A DNA stretch of 36,425 bases from Candidatus Zixiibacteriota bacterium (GTDB lineage: Bacteria; Zixibacteria; MSB-5A5; WJJR01): NCBI GenBank assembly GCA_040752595.1, contig JBFMGX010000017.1:1-36425 (forward strand). Direction: 5' to 3'. The translations under genes and the position numbers were made by a program. Shown piece by piece: positions 1 to 8,677 of the stretch; within the stretch, counting starts at the first letter, position 1, and each line of letters begins with the position of its first letter. The notes under the pieces were generated by a model. It had not been told where the DNA came from. It saw only the letters and a list, made by a program, of their open reading frames with translations, and searched no databases.

Positions 1-349
1 CGCATAAGTTTCAGGCTTTCGTTTATGCGCCTCGACCATAACCCGTTGCATAGCCGAGGATTGCGCGGGCAATCCCCGAGCAGAAGTCCGTTTTCTGCGC
101 AAAGGAATTTCTGGGACACGACACTAGGAGGTTGCTGACAAAGACCCATCCATGTCATTCTGAGCCCCGCCGCTCTTTGGCGGGGCGAAGAATCTGCTGT
201 TGGTTTCATGGAGAGAAACAACAGATCCTTCGCTTCGCTCAGGATGACAATGGTGGGATCGATCCACATTTTCTGCGTCTTTCAGCATCCTGCCAGGGTC
301 TTAGGGCCTTCGCCAATGCGGAGGATGATCGATGTCCCAGGACTCCCCG
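1..349. other. Gene-free left edge with a small inverted repeat
   Basis: No convincing gene is seen here. The first 29 bases hold the inverted repeat CGCATAA / TTATGCG with a loop of about 15 bases. The rest is a palindromic dispersed repeat (153-249, listed separately) and the sequence downstream of the last gene of the dsr run, which ends at 350. Reading frames in this stretch have unlikely protein composition and overlap the repeat. Confidence 0.5.
153..249. repeat. Palindromic dispersed repeat, copy 1
   Basis: The ends are inverted copies: TGTCATTCTGAGC at the left and GCTCAGGATGACA at the right. Inside is a second hairpin, CCCCGCC/GGCGGGG, followed by GAAGAATCTGCTGTT and, near the right end, CAGATCCTTCGCTTCGCTCAGG. 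A second copy lies at 9093-9188 between dsrC and dsrL. This type of non-coding palindrome (MITE-like or REP-like) is common in GC-rich bacterial genomes. It codes for no protein and could fold in RNA from either strand. Confidence 0.8.
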
Positions 350-985
350 CTATTCCACCATGTGCGCCAGTTCCCGATCAATGTCCTCTTCGCTTTTCTG
401 TTCGAGAAGACTCTTCCAATCCGCTTCCAAGAAGCGGTCGTAGCACGCCTCTTTCTTCTGAACGTCGGCGCCCCAGCGTTTCTGAACCCGTCGACGGAAG
501 TCCGCCGCGTGGTGCATCACTTGAGTCCAGTGCTCGGGGAATATCGACGCGAGGATCGACCGCAGGTGGCGCGCCATGAACGGCGCCTGCCCGTCGGTGG
601 CGATGGCCGCGGTCAGACAGCCCCGGCGAACCACGGCGGGAAAGGCGAAATCGCATCGCTTGGGGTCGTCCACGACATTCACCAGGACACCCGCGGTGCG
701 GCAGTCCTCGCTGACCCGGCGGTTGACATCGTTGTCGCCGCTGGCCGCAATCACCAGACCATAGCCCGCTACCTCGCCGGGACGATACGGACGCTTCTCC
801 CATGTGATCCAGCCCTGCTCGGCACACTGCACCAATCGGTCATCGACCTCCGGGGCAACCACAATGACCGAGGCCTCATAGTTCAGCAGCGCATCCACTT
901 TCCGGGCGGCGACCGCGCCGCCGCCAACCACCAGGCAGCGCCGCTGCGTCATGGCCAGGGTGATGGGCATGTAGGCATAGGCCAT
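350..985 (-). CDS. Precorrin-2 dehydrogenase / sirohydrochlorin ferrochelatase (Met8/CysG N-terminal type)
   Basis: A 211-residue protein that should oxidise precorrin-2 to sirohydrochlorin with NAD+ and possibly insert iron, giving siroheme, the cofactor of DsrAB. A Rossmann nucleotide-binding motif (CLVVGGGAVAARK, about residues 17-29) is followed by the family's NDVNRRV and ..VVDDPKRCDFAFPAVVRRG segment (about residues 100-130). The length matches stand-alone Met8-like proteins; the methyltransferase half of CysG is absent. The ATG at 985 follows a GGAG about ten bases upstream. It is the last gene of the leftward dsr run, 62 bases after the FAD/rhodanese gene, so it probably supplies siroheme for sulfite reductase. 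Whether it has chelatase activity cannot be told from sequence. Confidence 0.93.
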   Translation of the reverse strand: MAYAYMPITLAMTQRRCLVVGGGAVAARKVDALLNYEASVIVVAPEVDDRLVQCAEQGWITWEKRPYRPGEVAGYGLVIAASGDNDVNRRVSEDCRTAGVLVNVVDDPKRCDFAFPAVVRRGCLTAAIATDGQAPFMARHLRSILASIFPEHWTQVMHHAADFRRRVQKRWGADVQKKEACYDRFLEADWKSLLEQKSEEDIDRELAHMVE

Positions 986-1047
986 TTGTCTCTATCTCCG
1001 TTTCAGTTCCCGAGAGACGTGCCGGAGAATCTGTCTCTCGTATAGAA

Positions 1048-2745
1048 TCAAGACACGACGGCCTGCAGGCCGCCGCCGATGACCTCGACGTTCTCGAATG
1101 AGGCGGCTTTTAGCATCAGCGATGCCTGATAGGACCGTACCCCGCGCTGACAAACTACAATGACGCGCGCGCCGCGTTCGATCTCGTGGAGTCGGCGCGC
1201 CAGTTGATCAAGAGAAATATGCACGGTTTTCGTACTGGATTCCACCATCACGTCCGGCAATGGTCTGTCTGCTACCTCTTCATCCTGACGGACGTCGAGC
1301 ACCAGCGTCTGGCCCGGTGTACAGTCGTGGAAGTCAAAGCTCGGGCTGAGGAAACGCGTACCGCGTTGTTGTGCCCGCGCGATTGCGGCCAGATGGTGCA
1401 GCGGATCAAGCGCCTCGGCAAAGGGCGGCGCGTATCCATGCTCGAATGCCAGAAGCGCCCCGAGCCGGGCCTTCTGCTGCAGAAACGATGAGAAGACATC
1501 GATGCGCCGGCAGATGTCTCCGGTGCCGACCGCCTGCAACCCGAGAAGTCGCTCGCTGCCGCGATCGTACACCAGCTTGAGCACCATGGTCCCGACCTCC
1601 GGCAGGTAGTCGGGTTTGTCGGCGAATCCGCCCCACACGGCGGCGGCATCGAATCCGGCCCTGTGGGCTTCTGTCTCGGTGAGCCCGACAGCGCCGACGT
1701 TCAGATCATAGACCTTCAACAGCCGTGCCCCGAGAACGCCGGGGAACTGGACATCGCCTCCGGCCAGATTCTCGGCGATGACGCGACCGTGGCGATTGGC
1801 CAGCGATCCCAGGCAGAGGTTCAGCGCCTCGCCCGTGATCTGGTGTGTCGACTCGACGCAGTCACCGCCGGCGTAGATGTCGGGATCCGATGTCCGCATG
1901 CCGGCATCGACAACGATGGCGCCGCTGGCGCCCAAGCGCAGCCCGCACTGCCGGGCCAGCGAGACTTCGGGGCGAAGCCCCAAGGCCACGAAGACGAAGT
2001 CGCTGGTGATCGCCGGCGCTGCCCCGAGCATGACCGTGGGTTTCCCGGCCGGGTCGAGATCGACCTTCTCCACCCGAGCGCAGGGGATGACCATGACATC
2101 ATGGCGGCTGAGTTCCTGCCGGACCAAGGCCGCCATTTCATCGTCGAGCATCCCGGGCAGAAGTTGTGGCTCCCGCTCAATCAGAGTGACCGTGATCCCC
2201 CAGAGACTTCCCACGGCCTCCGCCAGTTCGCAGCCGATGAAGCCCCCGCCCACGATCACGGCGCTGCCGATCTCTCCATGTTCCGCCATGCGCCGGAACA
2301 TGATGGCGTCCTCGGGGACATGAAACGGCCGGATGCGCGGACTGTTGGCCACAGGAAACGGCGGCCGTGCTGGAACGGCCCCGGTCGCCAGCACCAGCTT
2401 GCCGTAGCCGTGCTCAAAGCACTCGCCGGACGCGATCCTTCTGACTGTGACGACCTTGCGATCCCGCGCGATGTCGATCACTTCCGCCCCGGTCACGGCC
2501 TCGAATCCTCGCGCGTGCTTGAAGAAGGCGGCGTCGCGGGGCACGCCATATGACGTCAGCGTCAGTTCCTCGAACCGACCAACATCCCCCGAGGCAAAGA
2601 AAGGCAGGCCGCACGATGCATAGGAAAGGTGCTCGTCCCGCTGAAACAGCGTCACGGTGGCGCCGGGCAGGCGCCGCATCAGGGTGGCGGCTGTCTTCGG
2701 GCCGGCAGCGACGCCGCCGACGATGACAAAGTCAGATTGCTGCAC
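1048..2745 (-). CDS. FAD-dependent CoA-disulfide/persulfide reductase with C-terminal rhodanese domain
   Basis: A 565-residue protein of the CoA-disulfide reductase-like / NADH-dependent persulfide reductase (Npsr) group. The N-terminal FAD motif (VIVGGVAAG) is followed by SYASCGLPFF, whose Cys45 matches the single redox cysteine of the family. A second dinucleotide motif (VIVGGGFIGCELAE) binds NAD(P)H, and the pyridine nucleotide-disulfide dimerisation domain follows. The last 100 or so residues form a rhodanese domain with active loop CQRGVRS (Cys532). Such enzymes reduce CoA persulfides, polysulfide or S0. The GTG start at 2745 has GGAG about ten bases upstream. It follows dsrP in the same direction with a 117-base gap, so a role in handling persulfide or zero-valent sulfur next to the Dsr pathway is inferred. 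The exact substrate is unknown. Confidence 0.9.
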   Translation of the reverse strand: MQQSDFVIVGGVAAGPKTAATLMRRLPGATVTLFQRDEHLSYASCGLPFFASGDVGRFEELTLTSYGVPRDAAFFKHARGFEAVTGAEVIDIARDRKVVTVRRIASGECFEHGYGKLVLATGAVPARPPFPVANSPRIRPFHVPEDAIMFRRMAEHGEIGSAVIVGGGFIGCELAEAVGSLWGITVTLIEREPQLLPGMLDDEMAALVRQELSRHDVMVIPCARVEKVDLDPAGKPTVMLGAAPAITSDFVFVALGLRPEVSLARQCGLRLGASGAIVVDAGMRTSDPDIYAGGDCVESTHQITGEALNLCLGSLANRHGRVIAENLAGGDVQFPGVLGARLLKVYDLNVGAVGLTETEAHRAGFDAAAVWGGFADKPDYLPEVGTMVLKLVYDRGSERLLGLQAVGTGDICRRIDVFSSFLQQKARLGALLAFEHGYAPPFAEALDPLHHLAAIARAQQRGTRFLSPSFDFHDCTPGQTLVLDVRQDEEVADRPLPDVMVESSTKTVHISLDQLARRLHEIERGARVIVVCQRGVRSYQASLMLKAASFENVEVIGGGLQAVVS

Positions 2746-2862
2746 AGTGTACGACTCCGGCCATCAAAGAACCATCGATGCCGCTGGTGGATTCACAATC
2801 GGCTGGACCCGGACACGCCGCTCGTTGCGGAGGCAAGGCGCGTTCGGGCACCTCCCGCCACG

Positions 2863-4020
2863 CTACGCCGCCAGCTCGCGTCGCACCGACAGCGCGATCT
2901 TGTACAGTCCGGTGATCAAAAGCAGGCCAACCCCGTAGACGCCGGCGGAAATCAGCAGCTCCGGGAGCGTCGGCGAATACTCGGTCACGGCTTCCAGGGG
3001 GGACGGAATGAACCCGGTCACGACCATGCCGAGTCCCTTGTCGATCCAGATCGAGGCGAACACGGCGCAGCATGCCACGACCAGCGTCGCGGTGCGGTGA
3101 CGTGTGGCGGGGTTGAACAGCAGAATCAGCGAACCCACCGCCAACACCGCGCTCCCCCACATCCATGGCATCAGTGCATTTTTTCCATTCAGGCCGAGGA
3201 ACAAGTAGGCGAAGTGCGAGGTGTCATGCGGGATGTTGCTGTAAAGGGCGGTGAACAGCTCGACCAACACGAAGAACACGTTGATCGCCATCGCATAGGT
3301 GACGATCTCCGCCAGCTTCTGAATCGGTTTGTCCCCCGCGTCGAAACGGGTGAACCGCCGCAGGATCAGACAGAACAGAATCAGCAGGGCCGGACCGGAT
3401 GAGAAGGCCGACGCCAGGAAGCGCGGCGCCAGAATCGCCGTCATCCAAAAGGGCCGCGCCGCCAGGCCGCTGTACAGAAAGGCCGTCACCGTGTGGATGC
3501 TGATGGCCCAGGGAATGGAGAGGATGATGACCGGACGGATCCAACGGGGCGGCGCCACGGACTTCCGCTCGGCGCCCAGAGTCACATGGCTGATGATCAC
3601 ATTCAGAACGAGATAGCCGCCCAGGGAGATCGTATCCCAGAACATCAACGAGCGGGGCGACGGATGCAGAAAGACATTGAGAATCCGCAACGGCTGGCCC
3701 ATGTCGACGAAGATGAAGGTCATGCACATCACGACCGACGCGACCGCCAGAAACTCGCCCAGAATCGTAATCTTGCCGAACGCCTTATAGTCATGAAGAT
3801 AGTATGGCAAGACCACCATGACCGCGGATGCCGCCACGCCCACCAAGAAGGTGAACTGAGCGATATAGAAACCCCAGGTCACGTCGCGGCTGAGCCCGGT
3901 GATCCCCAGTCCATAGCCATACTGGCGGAGGTAGGCCAGAAATCCCAGGAAAATGACCGCCAACAGAACGGCAATCCAGCCCCAGTATCGTTTCCCACCT
4001 CTCAGGGCGTTTTCCAACAT
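2863..4020 (-). CDS. dsrP: DsrP, NrfD-family quinone-interacting membrane subunit of DsrMKJOP
   Basis: A 385-residue very hydrophobic protein with about ten membrane helices, of the NrfD/PsrC/HybB family. DsrP is the integral membrane partner of DsrO and DsrJ and is thought to exchange electrons with menaquinone. Typical features are the opening helix after GGKRYWGW, charged residues set in membrane segments (for example the FVDMGQPLRI stretch) and a C-terminal helix ending SVRRELAA. A GAGG lies a few bases before the ATG at 4020. It is the last gene of dsrMKJOP, but a 198-base gap with a palindromic repeat (4084-4169) separates it from dsrO, where tight coupling would be expected. Confidence 0.96.
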   Translation of the reverse strand: MLENALRGGKRYWGWIAVLLAVIFLGFLAYLRQYGYGLGITGLSRDVTWGFYIAQFTFLVGVAASAVMVVLPYYLHDYKAFGKITILGEFLAVASVVMCMTFIFVDMGQPLRILNVFLHPSPRSLMFWDTISLGGYLVLNVIISHVTLGAERKSVAPPRWIRPVIILSIPWAISIHTVTAFLYSGLAARPFWMTAILAPRFLASAFSSGPALLILFCLILRRFTRFDAGDKPIQKLAEIVTYAMAINVFFVLVELFTALYSNIPHDTSHFAYLFLGLNGKNALMPWMWGSAVLAVGSLILLFNPATRHRTATLVVACCAVFASIWIDKGLGMVVTGFIPSPLEAVTEYSPTLPELLISAGVYGVGLLLITGLYKIALSVRRELAA

Positions 4021-4083
4021 ATCCGCCTCACACTCTGTCGTCGCACTCTATGGCATCCAACAAAATGGCTGGAGACGCACGAT

Positions 4084-4169
4084 ACCCTCACCCCAGCCCT
4101 CTCCCTGAAAGTGAGAGGGGGATCAGATATTTCCCCTCTCCCCTGTGGGGAGAGGGTAGGGTGAGGGGT
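4084..4169. repeat. Palindromic dispersed repeat inside the dsrMKJOP run
   Basis: The left arm reads ACCCTCACCCCAGCCCTCTCCC and the right arm GGGAGAGGGTAGGGTGAGGGG, near-perfect inverted copies, with a smaller inner CCTCTCCC/GGGGAGAGG hairpin. This CCCTCACCC...GGGTGAGGG palindrome is a widespread intergenic repeat in bacterial genomes. It sits between dsrO (stop at 4219) and dsrP (start at 4020). In the transcript it would form a long stem and could lower read-through to dsrP or protect the upstream message. No tract of U follows it, so a classical terminator is not indicated. Confidence 0.8.
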
Positions 4170-4218
4170 TGTCATCAACGCATCGCACATGCCGTAACCC
4201 AAACTGACATGGAAGCCC

Positions 4219-5001
4219 TCACAGCTTGTAATACACTTCCGGCTGCGTGCCCAGACTCGGACGGCGCCGAATCGCAAAACCCTCCCGCAACAGCGCGCGA
4301 ACCTCGGAGTCCGGATCCTCCAGGTCCCCGAACGTCAGCGCCTTGTGCTTGCATGCCTCGACGCAGGCGAGGGGCTTTCCCCGCGCGAGCCGCTCCTCGC
4401 AGAACGTGCATTTCTCGACCACGCCGCGCATGCGCGTGGGAAACTCCGGCTCAAGTTCCTTGATGAACGGGCGCGGATCGCGCCAATTGAAGCTCCGCGA
4501 GCCATAGGGACAGGCGGCCACACAGTACCGGCAGCCGATGCACCGGTGCCAGTCCATCATCACGATTCCATCCGTCTCGCGCTTCCAGGTGGACCCGGTC
4601 GGGCAGACGCGCACGCAGGGGGGATTGTCGCAGTGATTGCACAGCACCGGCACCCCGGCGTGCTTCAGCGCCTCCTCCAGATGCTCGTATTCCTGATCGG
4701 CAAACACGCGCTCAAACGGTTCCTGCCAGATCCACTTGATCTCGTCCTTTGGGTTGCCGAAGTCGGGGACGTTGTGCACCCGATGACAGGCCAGCGTGCA
4801 GTCCCGGCAATCACCCGCCGCCAGGCACTTGCGAATGTCGACGACCATGGCCCAGCGCTGGGCCGTAAGCGGTGGCGACGGCGGTGTCGCCATCGTGCTG
4901 TCGGCCGCGTCGGCGGTCAGCGCCTTCCGGGCCGATCCGCTCGCAACCGCCAGCGTCGTCAGGCCCGCGATCTTCAGGAATCGTCTTCTGTCAACGCTCA
5001 T
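4219..5001 (-). CDS. dsrO: DsrO, periplasmic iron-sulfur subunit with Tat signal
   Basis: A 260-residue ferredoxin-like protein. The start at 5001 is preferred over an upstream start at 5103 because it overlaps the dsrJ stop as ATGA and gives a Tat signal directly (DRRRFLKIAG, residues 4-13, then a hydrophobic stretch). Cysteine groups for several [4Fe-4S] clusters follow: CLAAGDCRDCTLAC, CNHCDNPPCVRVCP, CIGCRYCVAACP and CTFC...CVEAC, the pattern of the NrfC/DsrO/HybA family. DsrO carries electrons between the DsrJ cytochrome and DsrP on the outer face of the membrane. Tail and length agree with the family. Confidence 0.96.
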   Translation of the reverse strand: MSVDRRRFLKIAGLTTLAVASGSARKALTADAADSTMATPPSPPLTAQRWAMVVDIRKCLAAGDCRDCTLACHRVHNVPDFGNPKDEIKWIWQEPFERVFADQEYEHLEEALKHAGVPVLCNHCDNPPCVRVCPTGSTWKRETDGIVMMDWHRCIGCRYCVAACPYGSRSFNWRDPRPFIKELEPEFPTRMRGVVEKCTFCEERLARGKPLACVEACKHKALTFGDLEDPDSEVRALLREGFAIRRRPSLGTQPEVYYKL

Positions 5002-5384
5002 GGACGCGGCTCCTCCGGGGCGATGTGGCAGTCCCAGCAGTACGGTTGCACACCCATATAGCTGTGGCATCGGTCGCAGAATCGCTCCTTGCTGGCATGA
5101 CAACCCAGGCAGGTCCGGGTCAGACTCCGCTCGCGCCGCTGACCGTCGGACCCGGTCTCGAACCGCGCCCCCTGCCGCACCACCTGATCACGCCACACGT
5201 TCAGAAGATCCATGTGGTGGGCCGCCATATAGGCGGAATCGCGCACACATTCCCGCGCGTCCGTCGGCCGCTCCAGTTCGGGCGTGTAACCCGCCTTCCC
5301 GGTCGCCAGGTTGTACCAGAACGGAAGTGTGATCACCAGCAGGAAGACCAACAGCCCGGCGATGATCTTTCCGGTGTCATACAT
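4998..5384 (-). CDS. dsrJ: DsrJ, membrane-anchored triheme cytochrome c
   Basis: A 128-residue protein with one N-terminal hydrophobic segment (about residues 7-25, an uncleaved anchor) and exactly three CXXCH haem sites: CLGCH (92-96), CDRCH (103-107) and CWDCH (116-120). A further cysteine, Cys46 in TDARECVRD, matches the position known in DsrJ proteins as the unusual cysteine ligand of one haem. DsrJ is the periplasmic cytochrome of DsrMKJOP. The gene overlaps dsrK by 8 bases and dsrO by 4, so the three are translationally coupled. Confidence 0.97.
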   Translation of the reverse strand: MYDTGKIIAGLLVFLLVITLPFWYNLATGKAGYTPELERPTDARECVRDSAYMAAHHMDLLNVWRDQVVRQGARFETGSDGQRRERSLTRTCLGCHASKERFCDRCHSYMGVQPYCWDCHIAPEEPRP

Positions 5385-6996
5385 TCCGGCTGTCCTCCTT
5401 TGCGGGATAGGGCTGCCCCCGCAGGTCGGTCGTCCTCTCCTTCTCCCCCTTCATCACCAGGGCATTGCCGACCATCTCGTGCACGCCCCCGACGTCCACG
5501 CCGGGAACCCAGTACTCCAACAGCGGCGTGAGGGTGGCCTTGTCGATGGCGCACATGCACAACAGAAGGTTGACATCGTGGCGGTCGTGGACGAACTGCA
5601 CGGCATTGGCACGGGGTAAACCGCCGCGCAGCCGCATCTCCATGTTCTCGTCGGTTCCCAAGCCGGCGCCGCTGCCGCAGCAAAACGTCTGCTCCCGGAT
5701 CGTGTTCTCCGGCATCTCGAAGAAGTGGTTGCAGACGGACTTGATGATGTAGCGCGGCTCCTCCAGGAGCCCCATGGCCCGGGCGGGATTGCACGAATCG
5801 TGGAATGTCGTCCGCCAGTGATCGTTGCGGGACGGATCGAGCTTCAACCGGCCGTGCTTGATGAGGTCGGCGGTGAATTCGGAGATATGCACCATCTTGG
5901 TCGAAGCGGCGTGCACAAACTCGGTCCCGGTGATCGGCGAACGCGGCACCTCGAGGAAATCCGCCGGACCGTTCATGGTTCCCATGTACTGGTGGATCAC
6001 CCGCCACATGTGGCCGCACTCGCCGCCCAGAATCCACTTCACCCCGAGACGGCGCGCCTCGGCGTACATCTTGGCATTGAGCCGCTTCACCATCTCGGCG
6101 GAGTGGAACAGCCCGAAGTTGCCCCCCTCGGAGGCGTACGAGCTCCAGGTGTAGTCCAGTCCGATCTCGTGGAAGAGCGCCAGGTAACCCAACAGCGTGT
6201 AGTAATGGGGCGAGGCGAAGTAGTCCGCCGACGGCGTGATGAAGAGAATCTCCGCGCCCTTCCTGTTGATCGGCGCATTGACGCGGACGCCCGTGATCTC
6301 CTCCAGCTCGTCGACCGCGAATTCAATGCTGTCCTTGAATCCATGCGGTTGCACGCCCAGGTGATTCCCGGTGCGGTAGCAGTTTGACATCGGCGTGCAG
6401 ATCCACTCGATGTTCAGCCCGACGAGACTCATCAATTCCCGGGCCATCATCGTGATCTCGGCCGTGTCGATCCCGTAGGGACAGAAGACCGAGCAGCGCC
6501 GGCACTCCGTGCACTGATAGAAGTAGTAGAACCACTCCTTCAGCACGTCGATGGTCAACTCCCGACCACCGGCCAGCTTGCCGAGAATTCTGCCCGCCGT
6601 CGTGAAGTCATTGCGGTACACGGAGCGCAAAAGCTCGGCACGCACGACGGGCATGTTCTTCGGATCGCCGGAGCCAATGAAGAAGTGGCACTTGTCGGCG
6701 CAGGCGCCGCAGCGCACGCAGGTGTCCATGAAGACCTGGAGGGAGCGATACTTCCGGAGGCGCTCCCGCAGACCATGGACGATGATCTCACGCCAGTTGT
6801 CCGGCAACTTCCAATCGTGATCGGTCGGCTGCCAGCGGCGCGGATTCGGCAGGCCCAGATATTCCAGGGTCTCCGGAACCGCCGAATAGCACCATGTCCC
6901 CTTGCGAAACTCGACGGTGGGATCCATCCATCCGCGCGGGGAGGGCGCGAACTCTACCTGGGCCAGCTCTTCGGGCTTCGGCTTGTGCTCCGACAT
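5377..6996 (-). CDS. dsrK: DsrK, HdrD-like catalytic iron-sulfur subunit of DsrMKJOP
   Basis: A 539-residue cytoplasmic protein related to heterodisulfide reductase HdrD. Two ferredoxin [4Fe-4S] sites are seen: C93/96/99/103 (CVRCGACADKC) and C162/165/168/172 (CTECRRCSVFC). Two CCG-type cysteine regions follow: GGECGHMWR and, further on, DSCN..., FCCGSGAG and CMCAIDK. These build the catalytic non-cubane-type cluster thought to act on the DsrC trisulfide/disulfide. dsrM ends 3 bases upstream and dsrJ overlaps downstream. Two more DsrK-like proteins lie on the other strand at 22327 and 26525; this one is the canonical DsrK by context. Confidence 0.97.
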   Translation of the reverse strand: MSEHKPKPEELAQVEFAPSPRGWMDPTVEFRKGTWCYSAVPETLEYLGLPNPRRWQPTDHDWKLPDNWREIIVHGLRERLRKYRSLQVFMDTCVRCGACADKCHFFIGSGDPKNMPVVRAELLRSVYRNDFTTAGRILGKLAGGRELTIDVLKEWFYYFYQCTECRRCSVFCPYGIDTAEITMMARELMSLVGLNIEWICTPMSNCYRTGNHLGVQPHGFKDSIEFAVDELEEITGVRVNAPINRKGAEILFITPSADYFASPHYYTLLGYLALFHEIGLDYTWSSYASEGGNFGLFHSAEMVKRLNAKMYAEARRLGVKWILGGECGHMWRVIHQYMGTMNGPADFLEVPRSPITGTEFVHAASTKMVHISEFTADLIKHGRLKLDPSRNDHWRTTFHDSCNPARAMGLLEEPRYIIKSVCNHFFEMPENTIREQTFCCGSGAGLGTDENMEMRLRGGLPRANAVQFVHDRHDVNLLLCMCAIDKATLTPLLEYWVPGVDVGGVHEMVGNALVMKGEKERTTDLRGQPYPAKEDSRNV

Positions 6997-6999
6997 ACG

Positions 7000-7992
7000 C
7001 TATTCCCTCTCCACCGGCATGCCCGCATCCTTCATGCGATCACGGAATTCATCTTCATACTCATCATAGGTGTGCACGGCCACGGGGTAGTCCCAGGGAT
7101 TGACATGGCGGCGGCGGCGGTTGGTGTTGGCCAGATTCCGCGTGGGTGAGAGAAAGACTCCGCCCATGTGCATCAGCTTGCTGAACGGGAAATACGCCAA
7201 CAGCGCGCTCACCAGGAACAGATGGACATAGAACGCCGTGCCCACGCCGTCGGGCAACACCGGGTGCAGACTCAGAAGCCCGGTGGCCAGCTCCTTGACG
7301 TTGGAGATGTCGATCTTGCCGAAGTACCGAACATAGACACCGGAGAGCGCAATCGCCAATAAGAGAAAGAGCGCGAAGTAGTCGGCGGGGAGCGACATAT
7401 AGCGCAGCTTGGGATCGAACACCCGGCGCAGGAGGAGAAACGACAGCGCCGTCAGAATGATCAGATCCGTCAGCAGAAGCACCGGCAGCCCGACCTGGAA
7501 GAAGCCGTCCAGACCCTGCAAGCCGAGGATCCAGGACGGCACCGGCTCGACGAAGTACTTGAAGTGCCTGATGAAGATGATCAGGAAGGACCAGTGGAAC
7601 GCCAGCCCCCCCGCCCAGAGCCACTTGTCGGGACCGTACACGAGACGCGGGCCGCTGCGGAGCTCGGCTCGTGTGTTCCGGAACAGCGAGCGAAAGAACA
7701 GCACTTCGAGCACCATCCGGCCGATGACCCCCGCCAGAGTGTGCGGGTTGTCCAGACGGGAAGACTTGATCCACGACAGCGACTTCTGCTGGCCGCAGGT
7801 GGTCGGGATACGGAATGGCACCGGCGATCGCGCCCAGCGGATCACGCGGTACACGACACCGATGACAAACGTCGCCATCGCCGCGTACGGCAGCACGACA
7901 CCCAAGATGTATTGCCAGCCGAGCACCGACGCTCCCGCAATGGACAATACCACGAGCGCAATGACGGCAAATAGAGAGACAAGGATGCTCAT
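7000..7992 (-). CDS. dsrM: DsrM, membrane cytochrome b (NarI-like)
   Basis: A 330-residue membrane protein with about six helices of the nitrate reductase gamma (NarI) fold, the haem b subunit that passes electrons between menaquinone and DsrK. Histidines in helices, such as those in LAFHWSFLIIFIRHFKYF and FPFSKLMHMGG, are candidate haem ligands. The C-terminal soluble tail with the NTNRRRRHVNPWD region is typical of DsrM. The start overlaps the stop of the RsbRD-type gene as ATGA, and dsrK begins 3 bases after its stop, so dsrMK are tightly coupled. Confidence 0.96.
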   Translation of the reverse strand: MSILVSLFAVIALVVLSIAGASVLGWQYILGVVLPYAAMATFVIGVVYRVIRWARSPVPFRIPTTCGQQKSLSWIKSSRLDNPHTLAGVIGRMVLEVLFFRSLFRNTRAELRSGPRLVYGPDKWLWAGGLAFHWSFLIIFIRHFKYFVEPVPSWILGLQGLDGFFQVGLPVLLLTDLIILTALSFLLLRRVFDPKLRYMSLPADYFALFLLLAIALSGVYVRYFGKIDISNVKELATGLLSLHPVLPDGVGTAFYVHLFLVSALLAYFPFSKLMHMGGVFLSPTRNLANTNRRRRHVNPWDYPVAVHTYDEYEDEFRDRMKDAGMPVERE

Positions 7993-8531
7993 AGTTCATC
8001 CCCTGAACGAAGGGCCGCGCCCGCGTTCGCGTTCTCATGCGGCCGGCTCATCCGTTCCAACAGCTTCGCCACCCGCATCTGCGCGGCGCGGGCGACGGCT
8101 TTGTGGATGCGTTCCCGGCAATCCGTGTAGCAGTCAAACGCCCGCAGAGTCAGTCGGTCGATCTCCGACTCGAGCGCCGACAACTCGTCACGGCTCCAGC
8201 CCGATTCCGGCTCTGATACCAACTCCGCGCGGATGGCCTGCTTCAAAAGGATGAACAACCCGGCCGCCTCGGAGGGCGGGCAGTCCTGCACCGCGCGGAT
8301 CTTGATGATATGGTCCAGCGACTCGCCGGTCGCATCCGAAGGCGCACGCCCGATCAGCTCACTCAGGATGACCGCCGTTTCCTGCCGGAACGTGTGTCCG
8401 ATCGGATTGCGAAACTGGTCGCGCTCCGACCGGAGGAAGGCCTGGCTGTCCGGAGGGAACTCGGCGAGAATCAGATCAAGCCACCGCTGGTGGATTCTCT
8501 CCCGTCGTGAATCGAGAATGTCGCGGAGCAT
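7989..8531 (-). CDS. RsbRD N-terminal-domain protein (putative stressosome/RsbR-like regulator)
   Basis: A 180-residue helical protein resembling the RsbRD N-terminal domain. The opening ILDSRRERIHQRWLDLILAEFP, a conserved FRNPIGHTFRQE segment and the acidic helices near residues 80-140 are characteristic. No catalytic motif or DNA-binding domain is seen, and the STAS domain of full RsbR proteins is absent. A small protein of this kind is commonly found just before dsrM in sulfate reducers; its job there is not established. Its stop overlaps the dsrM start by 4 bases, so it is probably made in step with DsrMK. A sensory or assembly role is only inferred. Confidence 0.85.
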   Translation of the reverse strand: MLRDILDSRRERIHQRWLDLILAEFPPDSQAFLRSERDQFRNPIGHTFRQETAVILSELIGRAPSDATGESLDHIIKIRAVQDCPPSEAAGLFILLKQAIRAELVSEPESGWSRDELSALESEIDRLTLRAFDCYTDCRERIHKAVARAAQMRVAKLLERMSRPHENANAGAALRSGDEL

Positions 8532-8593
8532 GATCTTCGTGTCTTGCGGTCGCTATCCGAGTCCCTGCCGCGCGCCGCCGCACAGGGCGGGAT

Positions 8594-8612
8594 GTCCGCC
8601 TGCGCGGCGGAC
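8594..8612 (-). other. Short GC-rich hairpin between dsrC and the RsbRD gene
   Basis: GTCCGCC and GGCGGAC pair around a 5-base loop in the 146-base gap after dsrC. On the minus strand it is followed by ATCCCGCC and not by a T-run, so it is more likely an RNA processing, stability or attenuation structure than a full terminator. Confidence 0.4.
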
Positions 8613-8677
8613 TTGGACCCATCACATTCCCGGCGACGCCCCGACAAACATACGCACAGCGACGTCGCCGACCGGCC

